DNA of 15,251 bases from Anaerohalosphaeraceae bacterium (GCA_030671565.1 DAOVIC010000021.1:1-15251), one strand, 5' to 3'; shown: positions 7,200-15,134, counted from the stretch's first letter. Made by a program: numbers and translations. Notes: a model not told the origin generated them from the letters alone.

Positions 7200-7478
7200 T
7201 TATAAGTTATTCAAAGTGCTCAATTTCTCAATTCGGCGATTACGGCCATAAAGCATTATGTCTATGAAAACCATAACCGCGTTTAATGCATAAAGCAAGG
7301 TGACCGCGTCGAGGTTGTGTGTAACTTTGTGCCCTATGCCTGCCAGGTATCCGACGAATACTACCGCGAGAAACACGATACTCTTTCCGGCGGTTGTTCG
7401 CGAGACATACGAACGGTAAATACTCGCCGGCCAGGCGGCGCCGAAACAAATCAGCATAACGGTTTCGAATACACTCAT
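7200..7478 (-). CDS. Small three-helix membrane protein, PQ-loop/SemiSWEET-like
   Basis: The 92-residue product has three likely membrane helices (about 3-18, 31-50 and 58-76) and a charged C-terminal tail. The stretch CFGAAWPASIYRSYVSRTTAGKS resembles the PQ-loop pattern: a conserved proline in helix 1, then a basic, Ser/Thr-rich loop ending in GKS. GYLAGIGHK follows. I recall similar small proteins annotated as hypothetical or PQ-loop-like in other bacteria. A transport role is inference from fold only. The ATG at 7478 lies 5 bases after the pyrE stop, so the two genes are probably co-transcribed. An upstream in-frame extension to 7586 overlaps pyrE and is rejected. Confidence 0.7.
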   Translation of the reverse strand: MSVFETVMLICFGAAWPASIYRSYVSRTTAGKSIVFLAVVFVGYLAGIGHKVTHNLDAVTLLYALNAVMVFIDIMLYGRNRRIEKLSTLNNL

Positions 7479-7483
7479 GGTGT

Positions 7484-8008
7484 CTAGTCCACTATGCCGA
7501 GGTCTTCTTTGGTCATGATGCTGTCGAAGGCAAAGCCGGCTTCGGAAATGTTTTCCTGTGCGCCTTGCTTGCGGTCGATAACGCAAACGATCTCTTTAAC
7601 TTTTGCACCTGCATCGGTGATGATCCTGGCCGCTTCGATGACCTGGCCGCCTGTTGTTGCTATGTCTTCGACGATGAGAACGACGTCGTCTTCTTTCAGG
7701 ACGCCTTCGACCATCTTGCCGGTGCCGTAGCCCTTTTTGCTGTTACGTACGATGATCCAGTTTTTTTCGGCGGCCATGGCTGTAGACGCTGCCAGGGCAA
7801 CTCCGCCGAGTTCTGCGCCTGCGATCAAAGTTACATCGTCGGTAACATGCTTTGCGAATGTCTCGCCGAGGGCACGCAAAATGTCGGGGCAGGTTTCGAA
7901 CAGGTATTTGTCCATGTAGTACTTGCTTTTTTTGCCGCTTCGTAAAGTGAAATCGCCTTCGAGGTACGAAGTTTCTTTTACCCGACTGATAAGTTCTTCT
8001 CTTGTCAT
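7484..8008 (-). CDS. pyrE: Orotate phosphoribosyltransferase
   Basis: PyrE makes orotidine 5'-phosphate from orotate and PRPP in pyrimidine synthesis. The 174-residue product has TLRSGKKSKYYMDKY near the N-terminus. The flexible catalytic loop is VRNSKKGYGTGKMVEG (87-102), with Tyr where many members have His. The PRPP-binding motif LIVEDIATTGGQV is at 111-123. The ATG at 8008 is preferred over the adjacent TTG at 8011. AAGGA on the - strand lies about 7 bases upstream, within the 20-base gap after purB. It is slightly short but complete, and is followed 5 bases later by the membrane protein gene. Confidence 0.94.
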   Translation of the reverse strand: MTREELISRVKETSYLEGDFTLRSGKKSKYYMDKYLFETCPDILRALGETFAKHVTDDVTLIAGAELGGVALAASTAMAAEKNWIIVRNSKKGYGTGKMVEGVLKEDDVVLIVEDIATTGGQVIEAARIITDAGAKVKEIVCVIDRKQGAQENISEAGFAFDSIMTKEDLGIVD

Positions 8009-8028
8009 CAAAAATCCTTTTCTGTTTT

Positions 8029-9462
8029 TTAAACTTTTAGATCTACTGTTCTTGTTAACTGCTTTCTGTATTTTCTTCGTACCGGTGTTACTTCTTCTGT
8101 TATGAATTCGTCTACCTGTTCCGGTGCCCGGCCTACGTAGCTTTTGGCGTTAAGGACTTTGGTGAAGTCTACCTTTGCAAACGCCTTGTCGCCTTTTAGT
8201 CTTTCTATCAGGTCGTTGCCGAGGCCTTTTTGTTTTACCTGGGCGGCTGCCTGATGGGAGTACACGCGTATCAGTTCGTGCAGCTGCTGCCGGTTTCCGC
8301 CGGCCTGGACTCCGGCCATCATTATGTTTTCCGTTGCCATGAAGGGCAGTTCGGAATTTACTCTGGCTGCGACGACCTTTGGGTATACTACGAGGCCGGC
8401 GGTTACGTTGATCAGGATCTCGAGTATTCCGTCGACGGCGAGGAACGACTCGGCGAGTACTATGCGCCTGTTTGCCGAATCGTCGAGGGTTCGTTCGAAC
8501 CATTGCTCGGATGCTGTCATGGGCGGGCTTGTTGCGAGGGAGAGAACCAGTCTCGCCAGGCCGGTGACGCGTTCGCTTCGCATCGGGTTTCGCTTGTACG
8601 CCATTGCGGAAGAGCCTATCTGGGACTTTTCGAATGGTTCTTCCATTTCTTTGAGGTTGGCGAGCAGGCGAATGTCGTTGCAGAGTTTGTGTGCCGATTG
8701 CGCGATGCCTGCCAGGGCGTTTACTACTTGTGTATCGGTTTTTCGCTGGTAGGTTTGGCCGGTGACGGTGCATCGGTTTTTAAAGCCGAACGCTTTGGAG
8801 ACCATTGTGTCGAGGCGTTTTACCTTGCTGTGGTTTCCGGCGAACAGTTCCAGGAAAGATGCCTGCGTGCCTGTTGTTCCTTTTACGCCGCGAAAGGTCA
8901 TTGTTTCTATGCGGTGCTCGATGTCCTTCAGGTCCAGGGCGAATTCGTAGGCCCAGAGGCAGGCACGTTTGCCGACGGTGGTAAGTTGTGCGGGCTGGTA
9001 ATGTGTGAATCCGAGGGCGGGCATTTTTTTGTGTTTTTTTGCGAACTTGCCGAGACGGTCTATTACGCATGCGACTTTGGCGGCGATGATCTCCAGGCCC
9101 TCGCGCATAATGATGAGGTCGGCGTTGTCGCCTACGTAGCAGCTTGTTGCGCCGAGGTGGATGATCGGGGCGGCTTTGGGGGCTGCGTCGCCGAAGGTGT
9201 GTACGTGTGCCATTACGTCGTGGCGGAATTTCTTTTCGTAGCGGGCGGCTTTTTTCAGATCGATGTCATCGAGGTGCTTTTGCATCTCGTTGATCTGGGT
9301 CTGCTTGATGTCGAGGCCGAGTTTCTTTTCGGCACGGGCAAGTTCAAGCCACAATCTGCGCCAGGTGCCAAACTTTTTCAAATTACCAAACAATTCGCTC
9401 ATCTGGCGCGAAGCATTGCGCTCAACGAGCGGGCTTACGTAAACGCTGCCATTATTACTCAT
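8029..9462 (-). CDS. purB: Adenylosuccinate lyase
   Basis: PurB acts twice in purine synthesis, releasing fumarate from SAICAR and from adenylosuccinate. The 477-residue product belongs to the fumarase/aspartase superfamily. It shows [11 protein letters not shown] (81-91), [15 protein letters not shown] (102-116), the catalytic His154 in GFTHYQPAQ, and the signature loop [15 protein letters not shown] (283-297) with the catalytic serine. The length and the [11 protein letters not shown] loop look closer to the longer, eukaryote-like class than to the ~430-residue Bacillus-type enzyme. AAAGG lies 8 bases before the ATG on the - strand. It leads the purB-pyrE-membrane protein operon, pairing purine and pyrimidine synthesis. 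Confidence 0.95.
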   Translation of the reverse strand: MSNNGSVYVSPLVERNASRQMSELFGNLKKFGTWRRLWLELARAEKKLGLDIKQTQINEMQKHLDDIDLKKAARYEKKFRHDVMAHVHTFGDAAPKAAPIIHLGATSCYVGDNADLIIMREGLEIIAAKVACVIDRLGKFAKKHKKMPALGFTHYQPAQLTTVGKRACLWAYEFALDLKDIEHRIETMTFRGVKGTTGTQASFLELFAGNHSKVKRLDTMVSKAFGFKNRCTVTGQTYQRKTDTQVVNALAGIAQSAHKLCNDIRLLANLKEMEEPFEKSQIGSSAMAYKRNPMRSERVTGLARLVLSLATSPPMTASEQWFERTLDDSANRRIVLAESFLAVDGILEILINVTAGLVVYPKVVAARVNSELPFMATENIMMAGVQAGGNRQQLHELIRVYSHQAAAQVKQKGLGNDLIERLKGDKAFAKVDFTKVLNAKSYVGRAPEQVDEFITEEVTPVRRKYRKQLTRTVDLKV

Positions 9463-9559
9463 TTTAATTACCTTTCAGCCGAGTAATCAGGGGCGGATTT
9501 CAAGCTTTCGCTTCTGTATCATACGCCCCAAAAAACGTACATTTTCCCAGGAAACACAC

Positions 9560-9588
9560 AGAATAACCCCCGGCCCCTCCATTTTCAA
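9560..9588 (-). promoter_or_regulatory. Candidate sigma-70-type promoter for purB
   Basis: Read on the - strand: TTGAAA (9588-9583), a 17-base spacer, then TATTCT (9565-9560). Transcription would begin near 9553 and leave a leader of about 90 bases before purB. The spacer is G-rich. The call rests on consensus similarity and position in the only sizeable gap upstream of purB. Confidence 0.45.
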
Positions 9589-9645
9589 CATTTTTCCGTA
9601 TATCGCCGTATAATGCAGCTTTCGCTTCCAGCCTTCGGGCGGCGG

Positions 9646-10614
9646 TTACCGGTATTTAGATTCCTTTTGTCTTTGCAAAGTCGGCTCGCCGCTGAGGTAT
9701 CCGCATGAGATTAAAAACCTGTCGGCTTCAAGTAATGTTTCGTAATACTTCGCCCCGTTGAAAAAACCATGCTTCTGATCCTTATACAGATGCAAGTCGC
9801 AGCGGCCGCCGGCGTTTTCCATCAGTTTCTTATATTTTTCCACGCTGGCAACAGGGATCAATTTATCTTTGGTCCCAAGAAAAAGAATTGTTGGCGGCGT
9901 ATCCTTGTCAATATTATGCATCGGCGAGAACTGCCCGAAGTATTCCTTGACCCTTTCGTAAGCGTGACTTCCGGGGCCGGTATCAACCACAGGGTTAAAC
10001 AGCACCAGTGCGTTTGGACGACTGCTGACCGAGGTGTCTTCCCCGTCTTCATTTAATCCCTTCAGCGTCCCGCACGCGGCAGCGACGTGTCCGCCTGCCG
10101 AGCCTCCGCCGGCTGCCAGTTTTTCCGGATCGATCCCCATCTTACGGGCATGCCTGCGAACCCACCGTATCGCCGACTTTCCGTCCTTGACGCATTCCTG
10201 CGGCGATGTGCCGTGCTTTTTCTTTATGCGGTACTCGGCACAAATAGCAACCATCCCGCGAGACGCCAGGTAATCGCTTTGCGAATAGAACTGTTCCGGC
10301 GATCCTGAAACCCAGCCGCCCCCAAAGAAAAACACGATCGCCGGTCTTTTGTCGGTCGCTTTGTGATCCTTCGGGTTGAACACGTGCAGTTTAAGCTCGA
10401 CTTTTTCGCCATCCTTGCCTGCGACTGTTTTGTAAGTGACCAGCTTGTCAGGGACAAATGTTCCATCTTTTTTAGCTTTATTCTTATGACCGGACGAGCC
10501 GGTATTCTTATCAAGCAGGCCGCCGCCCGTCTTTTTCGCAGAACCGGTACACGCCGTAGCTGACAACAACACACAGATCAGAACTACCATTATCGCTCGC
10601 ATTTTTTTCATCAT
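9646..10614 (-). CDS. Putative lipoprotein alpha/beta-hydrolase (esterase-like)
   Basis: The protein begins with a lysine-containing N-region, a hydrophobic stretch and a lipobox-like ATAC, so it is probably a lipid-anchored lipoprotein. A low-complexity Gly/Ser/Lys linker follows (to about residue 50). Counted from the GTG at 10617, the lipidated cysteine is Cys23. The catalytic domain has the oxyanion loop FFFGGGWVSG (97-106), nucleophile Ser173 in GGGSAGGH, Asp251 in GTKD and His283 in QKHGFF: a complete triad. The usual HGGG histidine is a phenylalanine here. It resembles carbohydrate esterase and BD-FAE-type hydrolases; the substrate is unknown. GTG at 10617 (AGGG 7 bases upstream) and ATG at 10614 are both possible starts. 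Confidence 0.82.
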   Translation of the reverse strand: MMKKMRAIMVVLICVLLSATACTGSAKKTGGGLLDKNTGSSGHKNKAKKDGTFVPDKLVTYKTVAGKDGEKVELKLHVFNPKDHKATDKRPAIVFFFGGGWVSGSPEQFYSQSDYLASRGMVAICAEYRIKKKHGTSPQECVKDGKSAIRWVRRHARKMGIDPEKLAAGGGSAGGHVAAACGTLKGLNEDGEDTSVSSRPNALVLFNPVVDTGPGSHAYERVKEYFGQFSPMHNIDKDTPPTILFLGTKDKLIPVASVEKYKKLMENAGGRCDLHLYKDQKHGFFNGAKYYETLLEADRFLISCGYLSGEPTLQRQKESKYR

Positions 10615-10653
10615 CACAGTATTTCCCTTTCAAAAACCCTGTTATTTTAGGCA

Positions 10654-10682
10654 ATTGTACCATATTCGTAAGGTGTGTGCCA
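10654..10682 (-). promoter_or_regulatory. Candidate extended -10 promoter for the lipoprotein hydrolase
   Basis: On the - strand, TGGTACAAT (10662-10654) gives an extended -10 element (TGn plus TACAAT). Seventeen bases further upstream is TGGCAC (10682-10677), a poor -35. Transcription would start near 10647, about 30 bases before the hydrolase start. Confidence 0.4.
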
Positions 10683-10722
10683 TTTTTTTGTTACACGCCT
10701 CGCTGGGCGAAGCCGGGTCGAT

Positions 10723-10751
10723 TTGACTAAAAAGGCTCCACCTGCTATCAT
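10723..10751 (+). promoter_or_regulatory. Promoter of the exported peptidase-like gene, giving a near-leaderless mRNA
   Basis: TTGACT (10723-10728), an exact 17-base spacer and TATCAT (10746-10751) form a strong sigma-70-type match. Only 8 bases separate the -10 box from the ATG at 10760. The expected transcription start (about 10758) therefore falls at or just before the start codon. No Shine-Dalgarno sequence is present. Confidence 0.6.
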
Positions 10752-10759
10752 AAATACAG

Positions 10760-11698
10760 ATGGCTACTAAACAAAAATATCGCGGGGGATCGAGTATTGT
10801 CCTTCTTTTTTTGATGCTGGCTTTGGCGGCAAGTGTTATGGCAGGGCCCGAGCGGCCGCGGACGCCTGCGCCCGACATCCAGTTCCAGCGTCTCGAATCC
10901 GGCATTTGTCAGTTCAGGCTGCAGGACATCGAACTTACAAACCCGGTAAAAAATGCCATCGTGTTCGGGATCACAAAGATATATCAGACATACACGGATA
11001 CGTTCGGTTTCGAATTCCCGGAGAATTTCAAAGTTCAAATCGTACTCTTCGACGACCATAAACTATTCCTGGCCTACCAGAAAGCACACGTCGGCAAGAT
11101 CTTCTCTCAGTCGGGCTACTTCTCACCGTTCCAACAGGAAACCGTCGTATACAAAGGCGAAGACCTCGAACAGATGCTGACGACGCTTTTTCACGAAGCA
11201 AATCATATGATCCTCGCCCAGCAGATCCCGTGGTCACCGTTTTGGATCAACGAGGGGCTTTCGGTGTACTTTGAAAATTTAAACGTCATCGGGCAGAGAA
11301 AACGCATCAACCTCGATCGCAACCGTCACCAATGGATAAAGCACTGGCTAAAGAACGGGTTTCCAATTTCGCTCGGCGATTATCTGGCGCTCTCGCAGGA
11401 AGAGTGGATCAAACTGCGGGAAAAAGACCCGAACTCAGCGTACACGATCGGCTATTCGCTTGTCTATTTCCTGATGTCCTCGAGCAAAACCGAAAATATC
11501 ATAAAGCAATTGCTTTGGGAATTTAAACTCCACGAATATCGTGCAAACTCCATCGCTACAATAGAGGCCCACTTTCCCAAGGGTTTTGGCAACTTTGAAA
11601 GAATGTGGAAGAGATGGATCCCGAACGCAAAAAAATCCCGCCCCTTAAAAGCCCTGAGAAAAGAAACCCCAGCTGAAAAATCCGAAACTCCAAAATAA
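10760..11698 (+). CDS. Exported gluzincin-like (peptidase MA-like) protein
   Basis: The 312-residue protein opens with a basic N-region (KQKYR), a hydrophobic core (about 12-25) and a plausible signal peptidase site after VMA (28), so it is probably exported. The zinc motif HEANH is at 145-149 and the likely third ligand Glu165 sits in FWINEGLSVYFE (161-172). This HExxH plus NEG arrangement is typical of gluzincin metallopeptidases, including peptidase MA-like families. The tail (about 290-312) is rich in Lys, Pro and Glu. The start is fixed by the signal peptide even though there is no ribosome binding site. Substrate and proteolytic activity are unproven. It is divergent from the lipoprotein hydrolase. 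Confidence 0.75.
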   Translation: MATKQKYRGGSSIVLLFLMLALAASVMAGPERPRTPAPDIQFQRLESGICQFRLQDIELTNPVKNAIVFGITKIYQTYTDTFGFEFPENFKVQIVLFDDHKLFLAYQKAHVGKIFSQSGYFSPFQQETVVYKGEDLEQMLTTLFHEANHMILAQQIPWSPFWINEGLSVYFENLNVIGQRKRINLDRNRHQWIKHWLKNGFPISLGDYLALSQEEWIKLREKDPNSAYTIGYSLVYFLMSSSKTENIIKQLLWEFKLHEYRANSIATIEAHFPKGFGNFERMWKRWIPNAKKSRPLKALRKETPAEKSETPK

Positions 11699-11736
11699 GA
11701 GCCGGCTGAGGTGTGCGATTTCTGTTTCTTTTTCTC

Positions 11737-11764
11737 TTGCATTTTAACGAAATTCGACTATAAT
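11737..11764 (+). promoter_or_regulatory. Promoter of the leucine operon
   Basis: TTGCAT (11737-11742), a 16-base spacer and a perfect TATAAT (11759-11764). Transcription is expected to start at about 11771-11772, only 2-3 bases before the ATG (11774) of the leader peptide. The placement directly upstream of a leucine-rich leader ORF and leuA supports the call. Confidence 0.7.
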
Positions 11765-11773
11765 GTCCGCGTT

Positions 11774-11839
11774 ATGACCAGAAAAACCACAATTAGCTCA
11801 ATAAAGGCCCATCTCCTCGGCCTACTTTTGCGCCTTTAG
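11774..11839 (+). CDS. Leucine-rich leader peptide of the leu operon
   Basis: This short ORF runs ATG to TAG and encodes 21 residues. The N-terminal half is basic and polar (MTRKTTISS) and the last eight residues are LLGLLLRL. Six of those eight codons are leucine, written CTC, CTC, CTA, CTT, TTG and CTT, so several leucyl-tRNAs are needed. It lies between a strong promoter and leuA, and its stop codon falls in the loop of a GC-rich hairpin. This is the classic layout of an amino-acid leader peptide whose translation senses charged tRNA-Leu. It has no ribosome binding site; the mRNA would begin about 2-3 bases before the ATG. The peptide itself probably has no function. Confidence 0.75.
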   Translation: MTRKTTISSIKAHLLGLLLRL

Positions 11840-11860
11840 GCGCACCTGCCCCCTTTTTTT
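11802..11860 (+). promoter_or_regulatory. Candidate leucine attenuator (competing hairpins plus T7)
   Basis: Two small stems can coexist: AGGCC/GGCCT (11805-11809/11819-11823) and TGCGCC/GGCGCA (11829-11834/11839-11844, loop TTTA). Both are excluded by an alternative stem TAAAGGC/GCCTTTA (11802-11808/11832-11838) that loops out most of the leucine codons. A C-rich stretch and seven T (11854-11860) follow. A ribosome stalled on the leucine codons would cover the second hairpin. Against a textbook terminator, the T-run starts 9 bases after the stem, so rho involvement or a different fold is possible. Confidence 0.55.
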
Positions 11861-11892
11861 CTTAGTAATGGTCGATCTGTTTCACTTTAATA

Positions 11893-11921
11893 TAGAAAAT
11901 TTGTGCTTTCTGCGTGATAAT
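11893..11921 (+). promoter_or_regulatory. Possible secondary promoter of leuA downstream of the attenuator
   Basis: TAGAAA (11893-11898), a 17-base spacer and GATAAT (11916-11921) match the consensus at 4/6 and 5/6 positions. A transcript from here would start near 11928, just ahead of the leuA ribosome binding site, and would escape the attenuator. The area is AT-rich, so chance similarity is a real possibility. Confidence 0.25.
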
Positions 11922-11946
11922 ACACAAAACCTGGGAGAACATAACG

Positions 11947-13518
11947 ATGTCTGCTGAAAAAGTTATAATATTCGACACAACGCTCCGTGACGGTGAGCAA
12001 GCCGCCGGAAGCAGGCTTGGCGTGCGTGAAAAGCTGGAAATAGCCCGTCAATTAGCTCGTTTAGGTGTAGATGTGATCGAAGCCGGTTTTCCCGTATCTT
12101 CGCCAAAGGACTTTGAAGCTGTTCAGCTGCTTTGTCAGGAAATTCAGGGTCCGACGATCTGCGGGCTTTCGCGGGCGGTCTTTGCAGACATCGACGCATG
12201 CGGTAAGGCTCTCAAAAACGCCAAAAAAAGCCGAATTCACACCGGTTTGGGTGTCTCTGACATACATATCGCGGGAAAATTCAGCGACGACAAATACGGC
12301 AAGACGCTCGAAGAGAAAAAAGAACGTACCATAGAGATGGCGGTCGCAGCGATAAAACGTGCCCGCCAGTACACCGACGACGTAGAATTTTACGGCGAAG
12401 ACTCGGGGCGGGCGGAACCGGAATACCTGTACCGGATCCTCGAAGCCGTGATCGATGCCGGGGCTACCGTACTCAATATTCCGGACACTACCGGATATGC
12501 GATCCCTGAGGAGTTCGGCAGGCTTATAAAAGGTATTACCGAACAGGTGCCCAACATAAAAAAAGCGACGATCAGCGCACACTGCCACGACGATCTCGGA
12601 ATGGCTGTGGCGAATTCGCTTGCGGCGGTCCTTAACGGTGCCCGCCAGGTTGAGTGTACCATCAACGGCGTCGGCGAACGTGCGGGCAATGCGGCGATGG
12701 AAGAAGTTGTGATGGCGATCAGAACCCGCAAGGACTTTTTCGGTATCGATACGGAAATTAACAGCAGACACTTTTATCGCACAAGCCGGATGGTTGCCGA
12801 GTCGCTGGGTTTTGAAGTGGCTGCAAACAAAGCCATCGTTGGAAGCAACGCGTTTGCGCACAGTTCCGGGATCCATGTTGACGGTTTTTTGAAGCAGCGC
12901 GAAACCTACGAAATTATGAAACCGGAAGATGTCGGTTCGCCAAAGAGCAAGGTCGTACTGACGGCGCGTACCGGAAGGCATGGCGTTCGTCATCGGCTTG
13001 AAGAATTGGGTTATACGCTCAGCAAGGAAGAGCTTGAACATGTGTATCAGCGGTTCCTTGTTGTTGCCGATAAGAAAAAGGAAGTCTTCGACGATGACCT
13101 TGTCGCGATCATCGGCGACGAAGTTAGAGTTATAGAAAACGTTTATGAACTCGACTATCTGCACGTGTCATGCGGGACCGGCGTAGAGCCGACCGCCAGT
13201 GTAAAGATATCCACCAAAGACGGTTTGCAGCAGGGAGCAACTACAGGCGATGGTCCCGTTGATGCGGCGTACCAGGCGATAAGAGAGGCGACCGGGCTTT
13301 CGCCGAAGATCGAAAAGTATTCTATCCGCGCAGTAACCGAAGGCAAAGACGCACTCGGCGAAGCGACCGTTCGGATAAGTGACGATAACGACCGGGCTTT
13401 CCTCGGACGCGGAGTATCGACGGACATCATCGAAGCAAGTGCCAAGGCGTATATCGATGCGATAAACAGAATGGTAACGGCAGCGAATAACGATACCGAG
13501 CCAAAACTCGAAATGTAA
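11947..13518 (+). CDS. leuA: 2-isopropylmalate synthase
   Basis: LeuA condenses acetyl-CoA with 2-ketoisovalerate, the first committed step of leucine synthesis, and is usually feedback-inhibited by leucine. The 523-residue product has the DRE-TIM signature [10 protein letters not shown] (9-18), the metal-binding HCHDDLG (212-218) and [10 protein letters not shown] (240-249). [15 protein letters not shown] (299-313) closes the catalytic region. Residues from about 400 to 512 form the C-terminal regulatory LeuA dimer domain, so allosteric control is likely. The ATG at 11947 follows GGGAG (11933-11937) with 9-base spacing; an upstream GTG at 11914 would absorb this ribosome binding site into the protein and is rejected. 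It is preceded by a leucine leader and attenuator. Confidence 0.96.
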   Translation: MSAEKVIIFDTTLRDGEQAAGSRLGVREKLEIARQLARLGVDVIEAGFPVSSPKDFEAVQLLCQEIQGPTICGLSRAVFADIDACGKALKNAKKSRIHTGLGVSDIHIAGKFSDDKYGKTLEEKKERTIEMAVAAIKRARQYTDDVEFYGEDSGRAEPEYLYRILEAVIDAGATVLNIPDTTGYAIPEEFGRLIKGITEQVPNIKKATISAHCHDDLGMAVANSLAAVLNGARQVECTINGVGERAGNAAMEEVVMAIRTRKDFFGIDTEINSRHFYRTSRMVAESLGFEVAANKAIVGSNAFAHSSGIHVDGFLKQRETYEIMKPEDVGSPKSKVVLTARTGRHGVRHRLEELGYTLSKEELEHVYQRFLVVADKKKEVFDDDLVAIIGDEVRVIENVYELDYLHVSCGTGVEPTASVKISTKDGLQQGATTGDGPVDAAYQAIREATGLSPKIEKYSIRAVTEGKDALGEATVRISDDNDRAFLGRGVSTDIIEASAKAYIDAINRMVTAANNDTEPKLEM

Positions 13519-13567
13519 AAAATTAACCGTCGATTACGCGGATTTAAAAAGATATAAGGATTTTAAA

Positions 13568-14830
13568 ATGGGTATGACTATTACTGAAAAAATATTTGCC
13601 AGGGCGACCGGCCAGGACACGGTTAAGCCGGGCGATCTTGTTAATGCTAACATCGATATTGTGATGTGCCATGATGTTACTACGCCGCCTGCGATCTCGA
13701 TGCTTAAGGAAAATGGTATCGATAAGGTTTTCGATACGGAAAAGATCGTGGTTACTCCCGATCACTTTCAACCGGCGAAGGATATTAAAAGCGCAGAGCT
13801 TCATAAGCGGCTCGATACGTGGGCGAAGGAAAAAGGGATCAAGCATTATTACCCGGTCGGCAAGGCCGGTGTTTGTCATGCGTTGCTTCCGGAGCAGGGA
13901 CATATTCGGCCGAGCGAAGTTATTGTCGGCGGAGATTCGCATACCTGTACGTATGGCGCGTTTGGTGCGTTCAGTACCGGTATCGGTTCGACTGACCTTG
14001 CCGCTGCGATCGCAACCGGACAGCTTTGGTTTAAGGTTCCCGAATCGATGAAGTTCGTTCTTAACGGCAACCTTCAAGCCGGGGTATACAGCAAAGATGT
14101 GATACTCGAAGCGATACGGCTTGTAGGTACCGACGGTGCGCTCTACAGAGCGATGGAGTTTGTCGGACCTGCGCTGAAGCATATGTCGATGGAAGCTCGG
14201 ATGACGATAACGAATATGGCGATCGAAGCGGGCGGCAAGAACGGTGTCATCGGTTTTGACGAGATAACAAAACAGTACCTCGACGAGCATTTGAAGGACA
14301 AGAAAGATTACGTCGTTCTGGAAAGCGATGCGGATGCGGAATATGTCGAGACTATCGAGATCGACTGCAGCGCGCTTGAGCCGATGATCGCAAAGCCGAG
14401 CCTGCCGAGTAACGGCGAGCCGATCAGCGTTTGCGAAGGCGAAGCGATGGATCAGTCGTATATCGGAAGCTGTACCAACGGGCGTATTGAAGATATGCGA
14501 ATCGCAGCCGAGATAATGAAAGGCAAAAAGGTCGCTATCCGTACTATCGTGGTACCGGCGACGCCGGACATCTGGAAGGCATGCATCGACGAAGGGTTGG
14601 CGGAAATATTCTACGATGCGGGATGCGTATTTTCTGCGCCGACATGCGGAGCTTGCCTGGGCGGATTTATGGGAATCCTCGCAGCCGGCGAAAAATGCGT
14701 AAGCTCAACAAACAGAAACTTCGTAGGAAGAATGGGCTCGCCAAAGAGCAGTGTATATCTGGCAAGCGCAGCAACAGCGGCGGCAAGCGCGATAGAAGGA
14801 AAACTGGTCGATCCGAGGAACTACCTTTAA
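13568..14830 (+). CDS. leuC: 3-isopropylmalate dehydratase large subunit
   Basis: LeuC with LeuD isomerizes 2-isopropylmalate to 3-isopropylmalate using a 4Fe-4S cluster. The 420-residue product is the shorter, archaeal/LeuC2-like form of the aconitase family. The cluster ligands are Cys302 (GSCTNGR) and Cys360/Cys363 ([11 protein letters not shown]). [19 protein letters not shown] (93-111) and [15 protein letters not shown] (121-135) are conserved active-site stretches. AAGGA (13556-13560) is 7 bases before the ATG at 13568; a second ATG two codons later is less well placed. It lies 49 bases after leuA. The usual neighbour leuD is displaced by one small gene. Confidence 0.95.
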   Translation: MGMTITEKIFARATGQDTVKPGDLVNANIDIVMCHDVTTPPAISMLKENGIDKVFDTEKIVVTPDHFQPAKDIKSAELHKRLDTWAKEKGIKHYYPVGKAGVCHALLPEQGHIRPSEVIVGGDSHTCTYGAFGAFSTGIGSTDLAAAIATGQLWFKVPESMKFVLNGNLQAGVYSKDVILEAIRLVGTDGALYRAMEFVGPALKHMSMEARMTITNMAIEAGGKNGVIGFDEITKQYLDEHLKDKKDYVVLESDADAEYVETIEIDCSALEPMIAKPSLPSNGEPISVCEGEAMDQSYIGSCTNGRIEDMRIAAEIMKGKKVAIRTIVVPATPDIWKACIDEGLAEIFYDAGCVFSAPTCGACLGGFMGILAAGEKCVSSTNRNFVGRMGSPKSSVYLASAATAAASAIEGKLVDPRNYL

Positions 14831-14848
14831 TTACAAAGGAAGTTGAAA

Positions 14849-15130
14849 ATGAAGCAGGAAAAAAGCTATAAAGATTATTTGATAAAAGCTGGATTCGGTA
14901 CCTTTCTTTTAGTAATACTAACTCTGCTTATTAAAAATGATATAAAGGCCAACCCAAAGGGAGTTATTGCGGTAATATCCCTACTAGGGATGCTGGCATA
15001 TACGATTTATATATGGATAAGAACTACAAAAAAATATATTGATTATGCGATTGAAGAAAAAGGCAAAGATCAACAAATAATCAATATTGCAATTGAAGAA
15101 AAAATTAAACAGCTGCAAATAAAGGAATAA
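14849..15130 (+). CDS. AT-rich small membrane protein of unknown function between leuC and leuD
   Basis: I do not recognise this 93-residue protein. It has two predicted membrane segments (about 15-29 and 38-57) joined by a short basic loop, and a charged, helical C-terminal tail in which [13 protein letters not shown] and [13 protein letters not shown] are imperfect copies 14 residues apart. The ATG at 14849 follows AAAGGA (14835-14840) with good spacing; a TTG two codons earlier is also in frame. It begins 18 bases after leuC, and its last codons contain the ribosome binding site of leuD, so it must be co-transcribed and possibly translationally coupled. By hand count the gene is about 30% G+C, against about 55% in a sampled leuC stretch, suggesting recent acquisition or very weak codon constraint. 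Confidence 0.7.
   Translation: MKQEKSYKDYLIKAGFGTFLLVILTLLIKNDIKANPKGVIAVISLLGMLAYTIYIWIRTTKKYIDYAIEEKGKDQQIINIAIEEKIKQLQIKE
15041..15121 (+). repeat. Internal 42-base tandem duplication in the small membrane gene
   Basis: Bases 15041-15079 and 15083-15121 match at 28 of 39 positions with a 42-base period, in frame, including an identical 12-base core ATTGAAGAAAAA. The copies encode the two IEEK-containing helical segments of the C-terminal tail. Confidence 0.6.
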
Positions 15131-15134
15131 AGAA

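Noticed and set aside
8230..9486. 418-residue open frame on the + strand opposite purB
   Set aside because: Antisense to a clear adenylosuccinate lyase; no motif found.
9609..9614. TATAAT on the + strand upstream of purB
   Set aside because: No good -35, and no + strand gene follows for over 1 kb, so it is probably chance.
10662..10682. Sigma-54-like element TGGCAC-N5-TTAC on the - strand upstream of the lipoprotein hydrolase
   Set aside because: The essential GC of the -12 element is AC here, and an extended -10 sigma-70-type box explains the region better.
11914..11946. GTG start that would extend LeuA by 11 residues
   Set aside because: It would place the GGGAG ribosome binding site inside the coding region; the family start fits the ATG at 11947.
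12061..13164. 367-residue open frame on the - strand opposite leuA
   Set aside because: Antisense to a clear 2-isopropylmalate synthase; no motif found.
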